DNA from: an uncultured Pelagibacteraceae bacterium
GTDB taxonomy: Bacteria > Pseudomonadota > Alphaproteobacteria > Pelagibacterales > Pelagibacteraceae
Reading direction: 5' to 3'
Length of the DNA stretch: 52,113 nucleotides
Assembly: GCA_902582345.1 (NCBI GenBank)
Contig: CACHRU010000006.1
Coordinates: forward strand, 1 to 52,113
Under the pieces are notes generated by a model. The model did not search any database and was not told where the DNA came from. It saw nothing but the letters and a program-made list of their open reading frames with translations. Shown here piece after piece: positions 44,990 through 52,113 of the stretch (the first letter of the stretch is position 1; each line of letters starts with the position of its first letter). Made by a program: the position numbers and the translations under genes.

Positions 44990-45295
44990 CTACCAGCTTG
45001 ATTTGATCATACCAGGAATTTTGCCAGAGGAAGCCATTTCTCTCAGAGCTATTCGTGATATTCTAAGTTTTCTATAAACACCATGAGATCTACCAGTAAT
45101 CTCACATCTATTTCTAATTCTTATTTTTGCAGAATTTTTTGGTAATTTATTAAGTTTCAGCTGTGCTGCAAAACGTTCTGATAAATCTAACTTTTTATTT
45201 TTAATAATCTTTTTTAATGCCATCCTTTTTTTAGCAAATTTTTTTTCAAGTTTTATTCTTTTTAAATTTCTTTGAATTGCACTTGTTTTAGCCAT
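44990..45295 (-). CDS. rpsN: 30S ribosomal protein S14 (zinc-free form)
   Basis: Small-subunit head protein, 101 residues, the long form without CxxC zinc motifs. The diagnostic C-terminal part is [20 protein letters not shown] followed by [22 protein letters not shown]. It lies 6 bases after rplE. Confidence 0.97.
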   Translation of the reverse strand: MAKTSAIQRNLKRIKLEKKFAKKRMALKKIIKNKKLDLSERFAAQLKLNKLPKNSAKIRIRNRCEITGRSHGVYRKLRISRIALREMASSGKIPGMIKSSW

Positions 45296-45301
45296 AATAC
45301 C

Positions 45302-45856
45302 TCAATTCTTTTTTTTAGTTGTTAACGGAAAATTGAATTCTTTAAGCAGTTCTAAAGTATCGTTTTTAGCCTTACTGTTTGTTACAATACTTATGTCCAA
45401 ACCTCTAATTTTATCTACTTTATCAAAGTTTACCTCTGGAAATATTATATGCTCTTTAATACCAAAACTATAGTTGCCAAAATTATCTATACCACTAGGG
45501 CTTAATCCTCTAAAATCTTTTATTCTTGGTAAGGCTATGTTAACCAATCTATCTAAAAATTCATACATTTTAACTCCTCTTAAAGTTACTTTAATACCAG
45601 CTCCAGCTCCTTTTCTAGTTTTAAAGTTTGATATCGACTTTTTAAATTTTGTTACAGAGGGTTTTTGACCTGTTATTAAAGCTAAATCGTCTTGACAAAC
45701 TTTTAATTTTTTTCCGTCAGAACCATCAGCGCCAAGACCCATATTAAGCACTATTTTTTTTATTTTTGGGACTTGATGCTTATTTTTATAATTCAGTTTT
45801 GACATTAAATTATTAATTATTTCTTTTTCATATATATTTTTTAGTCTAGCGATCAC
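45302..45856 (-). CDS. rplE: 50S ribosomal protein L5
   Basis: 5S rRNA-binding protein, 184 residues. Segments include VPKIKKIVLNMGLG, ALITGQKPSVTKFKKSISNFK, LRGVKMYEFLDRLVNIALPR and FGIKEHIIFPEVNFDK. It is 2 bases after rplX. Confidence 0.98.
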   Translation of the reverse strand: MIARLKNIYEKEIINNLMSKLNYKNKHQVPKIKKIVLNMGLGADGSDGKKLKVCQDDLALITGQKPSVTKFKKSISNFKTRKGAGAGIKVTLRGVKMYEFLDRLVNIALPRIKDFRGLSPSGIDNFGNYSFGIKEHIIFPEVNFDKVDKIRGLDISIVTNSKAKNDTLELLKEFNFPLTTKKKN

Positions 45857-45858
45857 AA

Positions 45859-46110
45859 TTATTTACTTCCTTTCTTTTTTTTTTCTTTTTTTACGTCTGT
45901 ATTTTTTACATTGGATTGATGGATAAAATTTTCTTTTGAGATAATTCCACCTTTATTTTGTTTTGTAGGTTTCAAATGTTTTTTTATCATATTGATTGAC
46001 TTTATCTTTAATAGATTTCTCTTCCTGTCTATTTCCAAAATCTCGCCTGTTTTTCCCCTGTCTTTACCCGATATAATTTTTACTTGATTTCCTTTTTTTA
46101 AATTCATCAT
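45859..46110 (-). CDS. rplX: 50S ribosomal protein L24
   Basis: Assembly-initiating large-subunit protein, 83 residues, about 20 shorter than usual. The KOW motif is LKKGNQVKIISGKDRGKTGE, followed by INMIKKHLKPTKQNKGGII. The usual C-terminal region is replaced by a short Lys-rich tail (NTDVKKEKKKKGSK). The start is a double ATG; the first overlaps the rplN stop by one base. Confidence 0.95.
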   Translation of the reverse strand: MMNLKKGNQVKIISGKDRGKTGEILEIDRKRNLLKIKSINMIKKHLKPTKQNKGGIISKENFIHQSNVKNTDVKKEKKKKGSK

Positions 46111-46478
46111 TAAATAACCTCCGGAGCTAAAGATATAATTTTAGTGTGACCTTTAACTCTTAATTCTCTTGTTACTGGTCCAAAAATCCTTGTACCGATA
46201 GGTTCACCTTTTTCATCAGTTAAAACAACAGCGTTGCTATCAAATTGCACTTTTGAACCATCGTCTCTAAAAATTTCTTTTTTTGTTCTTACAACAACAG
46301 CTTTATGAACAGCTCCTTTTTTAACTTTTCCTTTTGGTATAGCATCTTTAACACTTATCACAATCAAATCACCTACACCTGCATATCTTCTTTTTGATCC
46401 CCCTAGCACTTTAATGCACTCGACTCTTTTTGCGCCAGTATTATCTGCAACATTTAATTCTGTTTGAATTTGTATCAT
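46110..46478 (-). CDS. rplN: 50S ribosomal protein L14
   Basis: Large-subunit protein, 122 residues, exact family length. It starts [34 protein letters not shown] and the end [19 protein letters not shown] are typical. It overlaps rpsQ by 4 bases. Confidence 0.98.
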   Translation of the reverse strand: MIQIQTELNVADNTGAKRVECIKVLGGSKRRYAGVGDLIVISVKDAIPKGKVKKGAVHKAVVVRTKKEIFRDDGSKVQFDSNAVVLTDEKGEPIGTRIFGPVTRELRVKGHTKIISLAPEVI

Positions 46479-46705
46479 CTTTCAATTACTTCCCACGTTT
46501 TTTTTTTCGATATTGGTTTGCACTCTGAAATCTTAACTTTGTCTCCTACTTTAAACTTATTTTTCTCATCATGAGCATGATATTTTTTAGATCTAGAGAT
46601 AACTTTCCCATAAAACGGGTGTTTAAACCTTCTAATAACTTTGACAACAATAGTTTTATCATTTTTCGCACTAGTAACTAAACCTTGTAAAATTTTTTTT
46701 GTCAT
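46475..46705 (-). CDS. rpsQ: 30S ribosomal protein S17
   Basis: 16S rRNA-binding protein, 76 residues. [39 protein letters not shown] and [20 protein letters not shown] cover the S17 fold. It overlaps rplN and rpmC by 4 bases each. Confidence 0.97.
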   Translation of the reverse strand: MTKKILQGLVTSAKNDKTIVVKVIRRFKHPFYGKVISRSKKYHAHDEKNKFKVGDKVKISECKPISKKKTWEVIER

Positions 46706-46893
46706 TTTGTTCCTTTTAAATTTGTATAAAGTCGAGCAATGCTTTTTTTAATTTCATTGTATTGAGCAGGATTTTCTACCTGACCATTAATTTTTTTAAA
46801 CCTTATGTTAAATAGGTCTTTTTTCAAAGACATTATCTTTTTTGTAGCTTGATCTTTTGTTAATTTTTTATCTTCTTTTTTTTTACTTTTCAT
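46702..46893 (-). CDS. rpmC: 50S ribosomal protein L29
   Basis: Large-subunit protein near the exit tunnel, 63 residues. [40 protein letters not shown] is the L29 pattern. I place the start at 46893, immediately after the rplP stop; the same frame stays open further upstream, but that part is rplP read in another frame. Confidence 0.94.
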   Translation of the reverse strand: MKSKKKEDKKLTKDQATKKIMSLKKDLFNIRFKKINGQVENPAQYNEIKKSIARLYTNLKGTK

Positions 46894-46894
46894 T

Positions 46895-47299
46895 TTATCT
46901 TTTAATAAATTTAGTTTTAATTGGTAATTTTGCTGATGCTTTATAAAGTGCCTCTCTTGCAACTTCTTCTGATATACCATCAACTTCAAAAATAATTCTA
47001 CCTGGTTTAACTCTACACGCGTAGTACTCTGGGGAACCTTTACCTTTTCCCATTCTAACCTCAGTTGGCTTTTTTGAAACAGGAATGTTTGGAAAAACTC
47101 TTGTCCAAACTTTTCCAGTTCTTTTCATATATCTTGTGAGTGCAACTCTAGCTGCTTCAATTTGTTTACCTATTACTCTCTCGGGCTGCAAAGCTTTTAA
47201 ACCGTATTGACCGTAATTTAGTTTTGAACATCTAGATGCTTTACCATGTATTCTGCCTTTGAAAGCTTTTCTATATTTAGTTCTTGTTGGCTGTAACAT
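46895..47299 (-). CDS. rplP: 50S ribosomal protein L16
   Basis: Large-subunit protein at the A site, 134 residues. It starts [56 protein letters not shown] and [16 protein letters not shown] identify it. It overlaps rpsC by 23 bases. Confidence 0.98.
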   Translation of the reverse strand: MLQPTRTKYRKAFKGRIHGKASRCSKLNYGQYGLKALQPERVIGKQIEAARVALTRYMKRTGKVWTRVFPNIPVSKKPTEVRMGKGKGSPEYYACRVKPGRIIFEVDGISEEVAREALYKASAKLPIKTKFIKR

Positions 47300-47963
47300 T
47301 CTTTACCCTTTCCTTTTTTTCTTTTTCAATATCTTTATCAAAAAGTTCTCCTTTATAAATCCAAACTTTTACTCCAATAATTCCATATGTTGTTAACGCT
47401 TCAGCAAAACCATAGTCAATATTTGCTCTAAGCGTATGTGAAGGGATGCTGCCTTCTCTTAGCCATTCTGTTCTTGCTATTTCATTGCCGGCTAATCTTC
47501 CGCTCAACATTACTTTTATACCCTTTGCATTAAGTTTCATGGCGGCTTGCATGCATCTTTTCATTGCTCTTCTGTATGCAATTCTTTTTACTAATTGCTG
47601 TGCAATATTTTCTGCTGCAAGGTTTGCATTTAATTCTGGTTTTTTTATTTCTTTTATATTTACAGAAACCGCACTGTCAGTAATTTTAGATATATTTTTT
47701 TTAATTTTTTCAATATCTGCACCTTTTTTTCCAATAACAAATCCAGGTCTTGAAGTATGAATTGAAACAGTGCAGTTCTTTGATGAACGTTCAATTATAA
47801 TTTCTGAAACTCCTGAGTTTGTTATATTCTTTTTAATATATTTTCTTATCTTAAAATCTTCAATTAAGTACTTCCCAAATTCTTTCTTTTTAGCAAACCA
47901 AGTGGAATCCCAACCTCGATTTACTCCTAATCTAAGACCAACTGGGTTAATTTTTTGTCCCAT
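47277..47963 (-). CDS. rpsC: 30S ribosomal protein S3
   Basis: Small-subunit protein at the mRNA entry site, 228 residues. It starts [20 protein letters not shown]; the KH domain has [19 protein letters not shown], and the C-terminal domain has [20 protein letters not shown] and [14 protein letters not shown]. It overlaps rplV by 17 and rplP by 23 bases. Confidence 0.98.
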   Translation of the reverse strand: MGQKINPVGLRLGVNRGWDSTWFAKKKEFGKYLIEDFKIRKYIKKNITNSGVSEIIIERSSKNCTVSIHTSRPGFVIGKKGADIEKIKKNISKITDSAVSVNIKEIKKPELNANLAAENIAQQLVKRIAYRRAMKRCMQAAMKLNAKGIKVMLSGRLAGNEIARTEWLREGSIPSHTLRANIDYGFAEALTTYGIIGVKVWIYKGELFDKDIEKEKKERVKNVTANKN

Positions 47964-48318
47964 CTCTACCTTCCTTCTTTTCTTCTAAAATTATAGTAAT
48001 TCTACTAAATGGTTTTTTAATTCCGCTTGCTCTACCTTTTGCTCTAGGTCTAAATCTTTTCATTACTAAAGATTTTCCTACATAAGCTTCTTTGATAAAC
48101 AAATTATCAATATCGTATTGGTAGTTATTTTCTGCATTAGAAATAGCTGATCTCACGGTTTTGCTAACATCTTTAGAAATTCTTTTTCTTGTAAATTCAA
48201 GGTCCCTCAAAGCAATATCCGCTTTTTTGCCTCTTATATGATTAAGCACTAAAGCAATTTTTCTTGGGCTAGACCTTACATTTTTGTTTATTGCTTTAAC
48301 TATATTATTTTTTTGCAT
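47947..48318 (-). CDS. rplV: 50S ribosomal protein L22
   Basis: Exit-tunnel protein, 123 residues from the ATG at 48316-48318. [39 protein letters not shown] and [20 protein letters not shown] are diagnostic. The frame is open for 48 more codons upstream, but that segment is the rpsS tail read out of frame and is Gln/Arg-rich with no L22 similarity. It overlaps rpsS by 14 bases. Confidence 0.96.
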   Translation of the reverse strand: MQKNNIVKAINKNVRSSPRKIALVLNHIRGKKADIALRDLEFTRKRISKDVSKTVRSAISNAENNYQYDIDNLFIKEAYVGKSLVMKRFRPRAKGRASGIKKPFSRITIILEEKKEGRDGTKN

Positions 48319-48676
48319 TATCTTTTCCCTTTTCAGCCGTTGCTGTTGCAGGTTTGGCTGTACCACCTGTTGCCGCAGGTTTTGCTGCTGAGGCTCCATC
48401 AGCCGCAGCCTTTTTGTCTGCTGGTGTGTGACCTTTAAAAATTCGTGTCGGAGCAAACTCACCTAACTTATGACCGACCATCTCTTCAGAAATCGTTATA
48501 GGAATAAAAGTTTTTCCGTTATGTATCATAAAACTATGTCCTACAAAATCTGGTATAATTGTAGAATTTCTTGACCACGTTTTAATAGGTTTTTTTCCTG
48601 TTTGACCTTTTAATTTATCGATCTTTTTTAAAAGACTTGGATGCACAAAAGGACCTTTCCATATTGATCTTGCCAT
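48305..48676 (-). CDS. rpsS: 30S ribosomal protein S19 with Ala-rich C-terminal extension
   Basis: Small-subunit head protein, 123 residues against about 92 usually. The core is complete: [40 protein letters not shown] and [18 protein letters not shown]. After [10 protein letters not shown] a low-complexity Ala/Thr/Gly/Lys tail of about 35 residues follows (residues 89-123). The DNA for this tail is markedly richer in G+C than its surroundings. Confidence 0.96.
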   Translation of the reverse strand: MARSIWKGPFVHPSLLKKIDKLKGQTGKKPIKTWSRNSTIIPDFVGHSFMIHNGKTFIPITISEEMVGHKLGEFAPTRIFKGHTPADKKAAADGASAAKPAATGGTAKPATATAEKGKDNAKK

Positions 48677-48677
48677 A

Positions 48678-49508
48678 TTATTTTCTCTTCTTTCTCCTGC
48701 TTATAATTAATTTATCGCTTCTTTTAGGTTTTCTTGTTTTTAAGCCTTTGGCAGATTGACCCCAAGGAGATACTGGACTTCTTCCTCCTGAAGTTTTTCC
48801 TTCACCTCCTCCATGAGGGTGGTCTACTGGGTTCATAGCTACACCTCTAGTTTGAGGTCGCTTTCCTCTCCATCTGTTTCTTCCAGCTTTTCCAATTTTA
48901 ATATTTTTTTGATCGGCATTTGAAACGACACCGATAGTAGCAACGCAATCACTTCTAACTTTTCTAGTCTCACCTGAAGCAAGTTTAATTATTGCATATT
49001 CGTCATCATATCCTGACAAAGTAACCGATGAACCAGCTGATCTTGCTAGTTTGCCACCGTTCCCGGGTAATAACTCAACATTATGCACCTGAGTTCCAGG
49101 AGGTATGTCTTTCAATTCTAGACAGTTTCCAATTTTGATTTCTGCTTCCTTGCCTGACATTATTTTATCACCAATTTTTAAATTCTGAGGACAAATAATA
49201 TAATTTCTTTCTTTGTCATCATATTTTATCAATGCTATGTATGCTGTCCTGTTTGGGTCGTACTCAATTCTTTCTACTTCTGCTAATACATTCTTTTTTT
49301 TTCTTAAAAAATCTATTATTCTAAATTTATGCTTTTGCCCTCCACCTTTATGTCTTGATGTAATTCTTCCATAATTATTTCTTCCACCAGTGCTTGTTTG
49401 ACCTTTAGTTAAAGGTTTAAAAGCTCTTCCTTTCCAAAGAGAACTTTTATCCACGATTACAGTTCCTCTGTTGGATTTTGTGTAAGGTTTAAAAGTTTTT
49501 AGTCCCAT
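48678..49508 (-). CDS. rplB: 50S ribosomal protein L2
   Basis: Large-subunit core protein near the peptidyl transferase centre, 276 residues. [40 protein letters not shown] and the conserved loop [19 protein letters not shown] are clear. It lies 1 base from rpsS and rplW. Confidence 0.98.
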   Translation of the reverse strand: MGLKTFKPYTKSNRGTVIVDKSSLWKGRAFKPLTKGQTSTGGRNNYGRITSRHKGGGQKHKFRIIDFLRKKKNVLAEVERIEYDPNRTAYIALIKYDDKERNYIICPQNLKIGDKIMSGKEAEIKIGNCLELKDIPPGTQVHNVELLPGNGGKLARSAGSSVTLSGYDDEYAIIKLASGETRKVRSDCVATIGVVSNADQKNIKIGKAGRNRWRGKRPQTRGVAMNPVDHPHGGGEGKTSGGRSPVSPWGQSAKGLKTRKPKRSDKLIISRRKKRK

Positions 49509-49509
49509 A

Positions 49510-49803
49510 TTATATTCCAGTTGTTAGGTCTATACTTTGACCTTTTTTTAATGTGATAATTGCTTTTTTATAGCCAGATTTAGTGGATAGTTTTCCCTGT
49601 TTAATTTTTTGTTTTCTTTTTGAATTAACTATATTTATTTTAATCACTTTCACTTTGAAGATTTTTTCAATATTTTTTTTTATATTTTTTTTATTGGCTT
49701 TAGCATGAACTTTAAAAACTGTTTTATTTTGCTCAGACAAAACTGTAGCCTTTTCGGTTATTATAGGTGTTTTAATAGAGTCAATATAATTAATTTTTTT
49801 CAT
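49510..49803 (-). CDS. rplW: 50S ribosomal protein L23
   Basis: Exit-site protein that docks trigger factor and SRP, 97 residues. IKTPIITEKATVLSEQNKTV and FKVHAKANKKNIKKNIEKIF at the start, and a KVKVIKINIVNSKRK strand, match L23. It overlaps rplD by 14 bases. Confidence 0.96.
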   Translation of the reverse strand: MKKINYIDSIKTPIITEKATVLSEQNKTVFKVHAKANKKNIKKNIEKIFKVKVIKINIVNSKRKQKIKQGKLSTKSGYKKAIITLKKGQSIDLTTGI

Positions 49804-50425
49804 TTAAAATCCTGTTTTCCAAATTTTTAATTGATGTTGATGTAAATATCACATTATTAAATTTTATCAGATCGTAAACATTGGTTCCTTCGTCTTTGAT
49901 TAGTTTAAGGTCCTTGATATTTCGTGCTGACTTGTTGATATTTTTTATACTCTCTTTATCAGAAACGATTAAAACATTGGACAAATTATTATCTGTTAAA
50001 AATTTATTAAAAACTTTTGTTTTTTTTATTTCTTTTTTAACATCGGATAAAATGTGCAATTTTTTATCTGTATTTTTTTTTGAAATTGTTTGAGCAAGAG
50101 CTAACTTTCTTACTTTTTTATTAATCTTTTTAATTTTGTAAACATTTCCTTTAGGGCCGTGAGCTACTCCACCACCTACAAATATAGGGGCCTTTCTACT
50201 TGCGTGCCTTGCTCCACCAGTACCTTTTTGTGGGATTATTTTTTTTGTCGAACCCTTAATTTCATTTCTTTGTTTAGTTTTAGCTTTTCTAGGTTTTGAG
50301 TGGTTAAGTTGCCAATCTATGACATCTTTAATAAGCTTATGATTAACTTTAAGATTTATTAATTTGTCCGAAATATCTATGCTTTCAGATTTATTTCCCT
50401 CTATGTTCAAAAGTTTAAATTTCAT
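49790..50425 (-). CDS. rplD: 50S ribosomal protein L4
   Basis: Large-subunit protein, 211 residues, autoregulator of the S10 operon in E. coli. RKAKTKQRNEIKGSTKKIIP, QKGTGGARHASRKAPIFVGG and GVAHGPKGNVYKIKKINKK form the tunnel loop. The C-terminal half is diverged and Lys/Asn-rich. It shares one base with rplC. Confidence 0.97.
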   Translation of the reverse strand: MKFKLLNIEGNKSESIDISDKLINLKVNHKLIKDVIDWQLNHSKPRKAKTKQRNEIKGSTKKIIPQKGTGGARHASRKAPIFVGGGVAHGPKGNVYKIKKINKKVRKLALAQTISKKNTDKKLHILSDVKKEIKKTKVFNKFLTDNNLSNVLIVSDKESIKNINKSARNIKDLKLIKDEGTNVYDLIKFNNVIFTSTSIKNLENRILNEKN

Positions 50426-51132
50426 TACTTCTTTTTACCTTTCGATGCTTCTGCTTTTTTTAATTTATCGTTATATTTTTCTAAAACAGTCTTTCTTTTT
50501 ACATCTTTAACTGACTCTTTTAAAAATATAGTTGAATTTTTTGATCCTGGAACTGAACCTCTTAGGTAAATCAAATTATTTTTTTCATCAGACTTTATAA
50601 TTTCTAGATTCAACATTGTTCTATACTTATCTCCCATATGGCCAGCCATTTTTTTTCCTTTAAAAACTTTTCCGGGGTCTTGTCGTTGACCGGTTGATCC
50701 ATGGGATCTATGTGATACTGAGACACCATGTGATGCTCTCAAGCCGCTAAAGTTCCATCTTTTCATTACTCCGGCAAATCCTTTTCCTTGAGTTTTTGAT
50801 CTTACGTCGACAAATTTTTTATCTTTGAATATTTCTAAACCAAATTCATTTCCTTCTTTAAATTCATCAATCTTATCTACCCTGAATTCTTTTAAAACTT
50901 TTTTAGGCTCAGTCTTTTTCTTTGCGAAAAAACCTTTCATTTGTTTTGTTAATTTTGAATTCTTAAGTTTAAAAAAACCAACTTTCACTGCAGAATATCC
51001 TCTTTTTTCTTTTGAGATAATATCTAAAACTCTACCTTTTTCTATTTTAATGACTGTTACAGGTACAGATTGCCCGCTTTCAAGAAACTCTCTTGTCATA
51101 CCTAATTTTGTGCCTATTAATCCTAGTTTCAT
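50425..51132 (-). CDS. rplC: 50S ribosomal protein L3
   Basis: Large-subunit assembly protein, 235 residues, about 25 longer than usual due to a Lys-rich C-terminal tail. It starts MKLGLIGTKLGMTREFLESG; SKTQGKGFAGVMKRWNFSG, HRSHGSTGQRQDPGKVFKGK and KMAGHMGDKYRTMLNLEI are diagnostic. It is 4 bases after rpsJ. Confidence 0.98.
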   Translation of the reverse strand: MKLGLIGTKLGMTREFLESGQSVPVTVIKIEKGRVLDIISKEKRGYSAVKVGFFKLKNSKLTKQMKGFFAKKKTEPKKVLKEFRVDKIDEFKEGNEFGLEIFKDKKFVDVRSKTQGKGFAGVMKRWNFSGLRASHGVSVSHRSHGSTGQRQDPGKVFKGKKMAGHMGDKYRTMLNLEIIKSDEKNNLIYLRGSVPGSKNSTIFLKESVKDVKRKTVLEKYNDKLKKAEASKGKKK

Positions 51133-51136
51133 AAAT

Positions 51137-51445
51137 TTATATTTTTATCTCTATGTCTACACCAGCAGCTAAATCTAGTTTCATGAGAGCCTCCACAGTT
51201 TGAGGAGTAGGCTCAATAATATCAATTAACCGTTTGTGTGTTCTTGTTTCAAATTGTTCTCTACTTTTTTTATCAATATGGGGTGATCTTAAAACTGTAT
51301 ACCTTTCTATTCTTGTTGGAAGAGGTATTGGTCCTTTAATTTGAGCGCCTGTTCTTTTCGCAGTATTGATAATTTCTTCCGTAGAAAGATCTAAAATCTT
51401 ATTATCGTATGCTCTTAAATGTATTCTTATATTTTGATTTTCCAT
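51137..51445 (-). CDS. rpsJ: 30S ribosomal protein S10
   Basis: Small-subunit protein (also NusE), 102 residues. [40 protein letters not shown] and [20 protein letters not shown] are conserved. It follows fusA by 5 bases; the tuf gene often found between them is absent. Confidence 0.98.
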   Translation of the reverse strand: MENQNIRIHLRAYDNKILDLSTEEIINTAKRTGAQIKGPIPLPTRIERYTVLRSPHIDKKSREQFETRTHKRLIDIIEPTPQTVEALMKLDLAAGVDIEIKI

Positions 51446-51450
51446 AATAA

Positions 51451-52113
51451 TTAAGCCAATTTTTTTGTTACCTCATCCTGAACATTTTGTGGAACTTTTT
51501 CGTAATGTGAAAATTGCATTGTATATTGTGCTCTTCCTTGAGTTGAAGATCTTAGATTGTTAATATATCCAAACATATTTGCTAATGGCACCATCGCCTG
51601 AATAGCTGTAGCGTTTCCCCTAGCTTCGGTTGAGGACACTTGTCCTCTTCTACTATTGAGGTCACCAATCACATCTCCCATAAAGTCCTCTGGGGTTACG
51701 ACTTCAACCTTCATCATAGGCTCAAGTAACTTTAATGATGCTTTTTTGCAAGCCTCTCTAAAACACATTCTCGAAGCAATTTCAAAGGCAAGTACGCTAG
51801 AGTCTACATCATGATGTAATCCGTCCAAAATTGTAACTTTATAATCAATAAGTGGGAACCCAGCTAAAATTCCGCTATCAGCAACACTCTCAACACCTTT
51901 TTCTACTCCAGGAATAAATTCTTTTGGAATTGCGCCGCCTTTAATTTTATTATCAATCTCTCTGCCTTTACCTGGCTCTAAAGGTTCAACGCTTAATTTA
52001 ACTCTTGCAAATTGACCTGCACCTCCACTTTGTTTTTTATGTGTGTAATCATTTTCAGCATTTGCAAGTATGGTCTCTCTGTAAGCCACTTGTGGAGCAC
52101 CAATATTTGCTTC
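51451..52113 (-). CDS. fusA: Elongation factor G, 3' part (runs off window end)
   Basis: The C-terminal 220 residues of EF-G, domains IV and V. The visible part begins [15 protein letters not shown] at the window edge, then [79 protein letters not shown] and the end [20 protein letters not shown]. The GTG at 52087-52089 that could look like a start is the valine in PQVAYRE, so the gene continues beyond the window. Confidence 0.97.
   Translation of the reverse strand, partial: EANIGAPQVAYRETILANAENDYTHKKQSGGAGQFARVKLSVEPLEPGKGREIDNKIKGGAIPKEFIPGVEKGVESVADSGILAGFPLIDYKVTILDGLHHDVDSSVLAFEIASRMCFREACKKASLKLLEPMMKVEVVTPEDFMGDVIGDLNSRRGQVSSTEARGNATAIQAMVPLANMFGYINNLRSSTQGRAQYTMQFSHYEKVPQNVQDEVTKKLA

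Noticed and set aside
46894-46989. Upstream extension of the rpmC frame
   Set aside because: This is rplP sequence in another frame; L29 begins at the ATG directly after the rplP stop.
48319-48462. Upstream extension of the rplV frame (Gln/Arg-rich)
   Set aside because: It is the rpsS C-terminal tail read in another frame; L22 homology begins at the ATG at 48318.
1-52113. CRISPR arrays, insertion sequences, rRNA genes, toxin-antitoxin pairs
   Set aside because: I scanned for spaced direct repeats, transposase motifs and rRNA signatures and saw none.

Overview
This AT-rich window (roughly 70% A+T by eye) looks like the chromosome of a marine alphaproteobacterium of the SAR11 group (Pelagibacterales). 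The evidence is the extreme compaction (no intergenic gap over about 110 bases), the Lys/Asn/Ile-rich proteins, several alphaproteobacterial gene orders (glyA-nrdR-ribD; spoT-pyrE-pdxJ-acpS-lepB-rnc-recO; dapA-smpB), and a TPP riboswitch placed directly before a sodium:solute symporter of the ThiV type described in SAR11. No mobile element, CRISPR array, prophage or rRNA operon is visible. It is essentially core genome.

Layout. Bases 1-3398 (minus): ribD (partial), nrdR (broken by one extra base in an A9 tract), glyA, rpiB and a small 2-oxoglutarate oxygenase. 3476-4477: hemB (plus). 4470-11813 (minus): ten head-to-tail genes, dapA-smpB-folK-spoT-pyrE-pdxJ-acpS-lepB-rnc-recO, overlapping or at most 1 base apart. 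11847-16613: slt, tRNA-Ser(GCU), rarD and thiV with its riboswitch. 16622-18278: umuDC under a GTTC-N7-GTTC SOS box. 18389-19944: a solute-binding protein and permease without an ATPase. 19930-26065 (minus): a MATE pump, trhO, an O-methyltransferase and gatBAC. 26120-32539 (plus): ruvX, pyrB, a dihydroorotase-like pyrC lacking its metal-binding histidines, plsY, topA and a RidA-family gene. 32532-38431: ugd-galU, panC, mgtE, lipB and an RluA-family pseudouridine synthase. 38446-52113 (minus): the ribosomal super-operon from the fusA 3' part through rpsJ ... rpoA-rplQ.

Functional links. The pyrimidine pathway is represented by pyrB, pyrC-like and pyrE. GatCAB supplies amidated Gln/Asn-tRNA. 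ThiV is expected to import a thiamin precursor under TPP control. UmuDC gives damage-inducible translesion synthesis. The ribosomal cluster keeps the classical S10-spc-alpha order, but tuf, rpmD (L30) and rpmJ are not at their usual places, and several r-proteins carry Lys/Ala-rich tails.

Most notable: the nrdR frameshift, the compact TPP riboswitch with its own promoter inside the umuC 3' end, the SOS operator exactly on the umuD start region, the catalytically disarmed dihydroorotase paired with pyrB, the GC-rich Ala tail on ribosomal protein S19, and seven of seven convergent gene junctions with no intergenic space. I do not see a wholly novel multi-gene system here.
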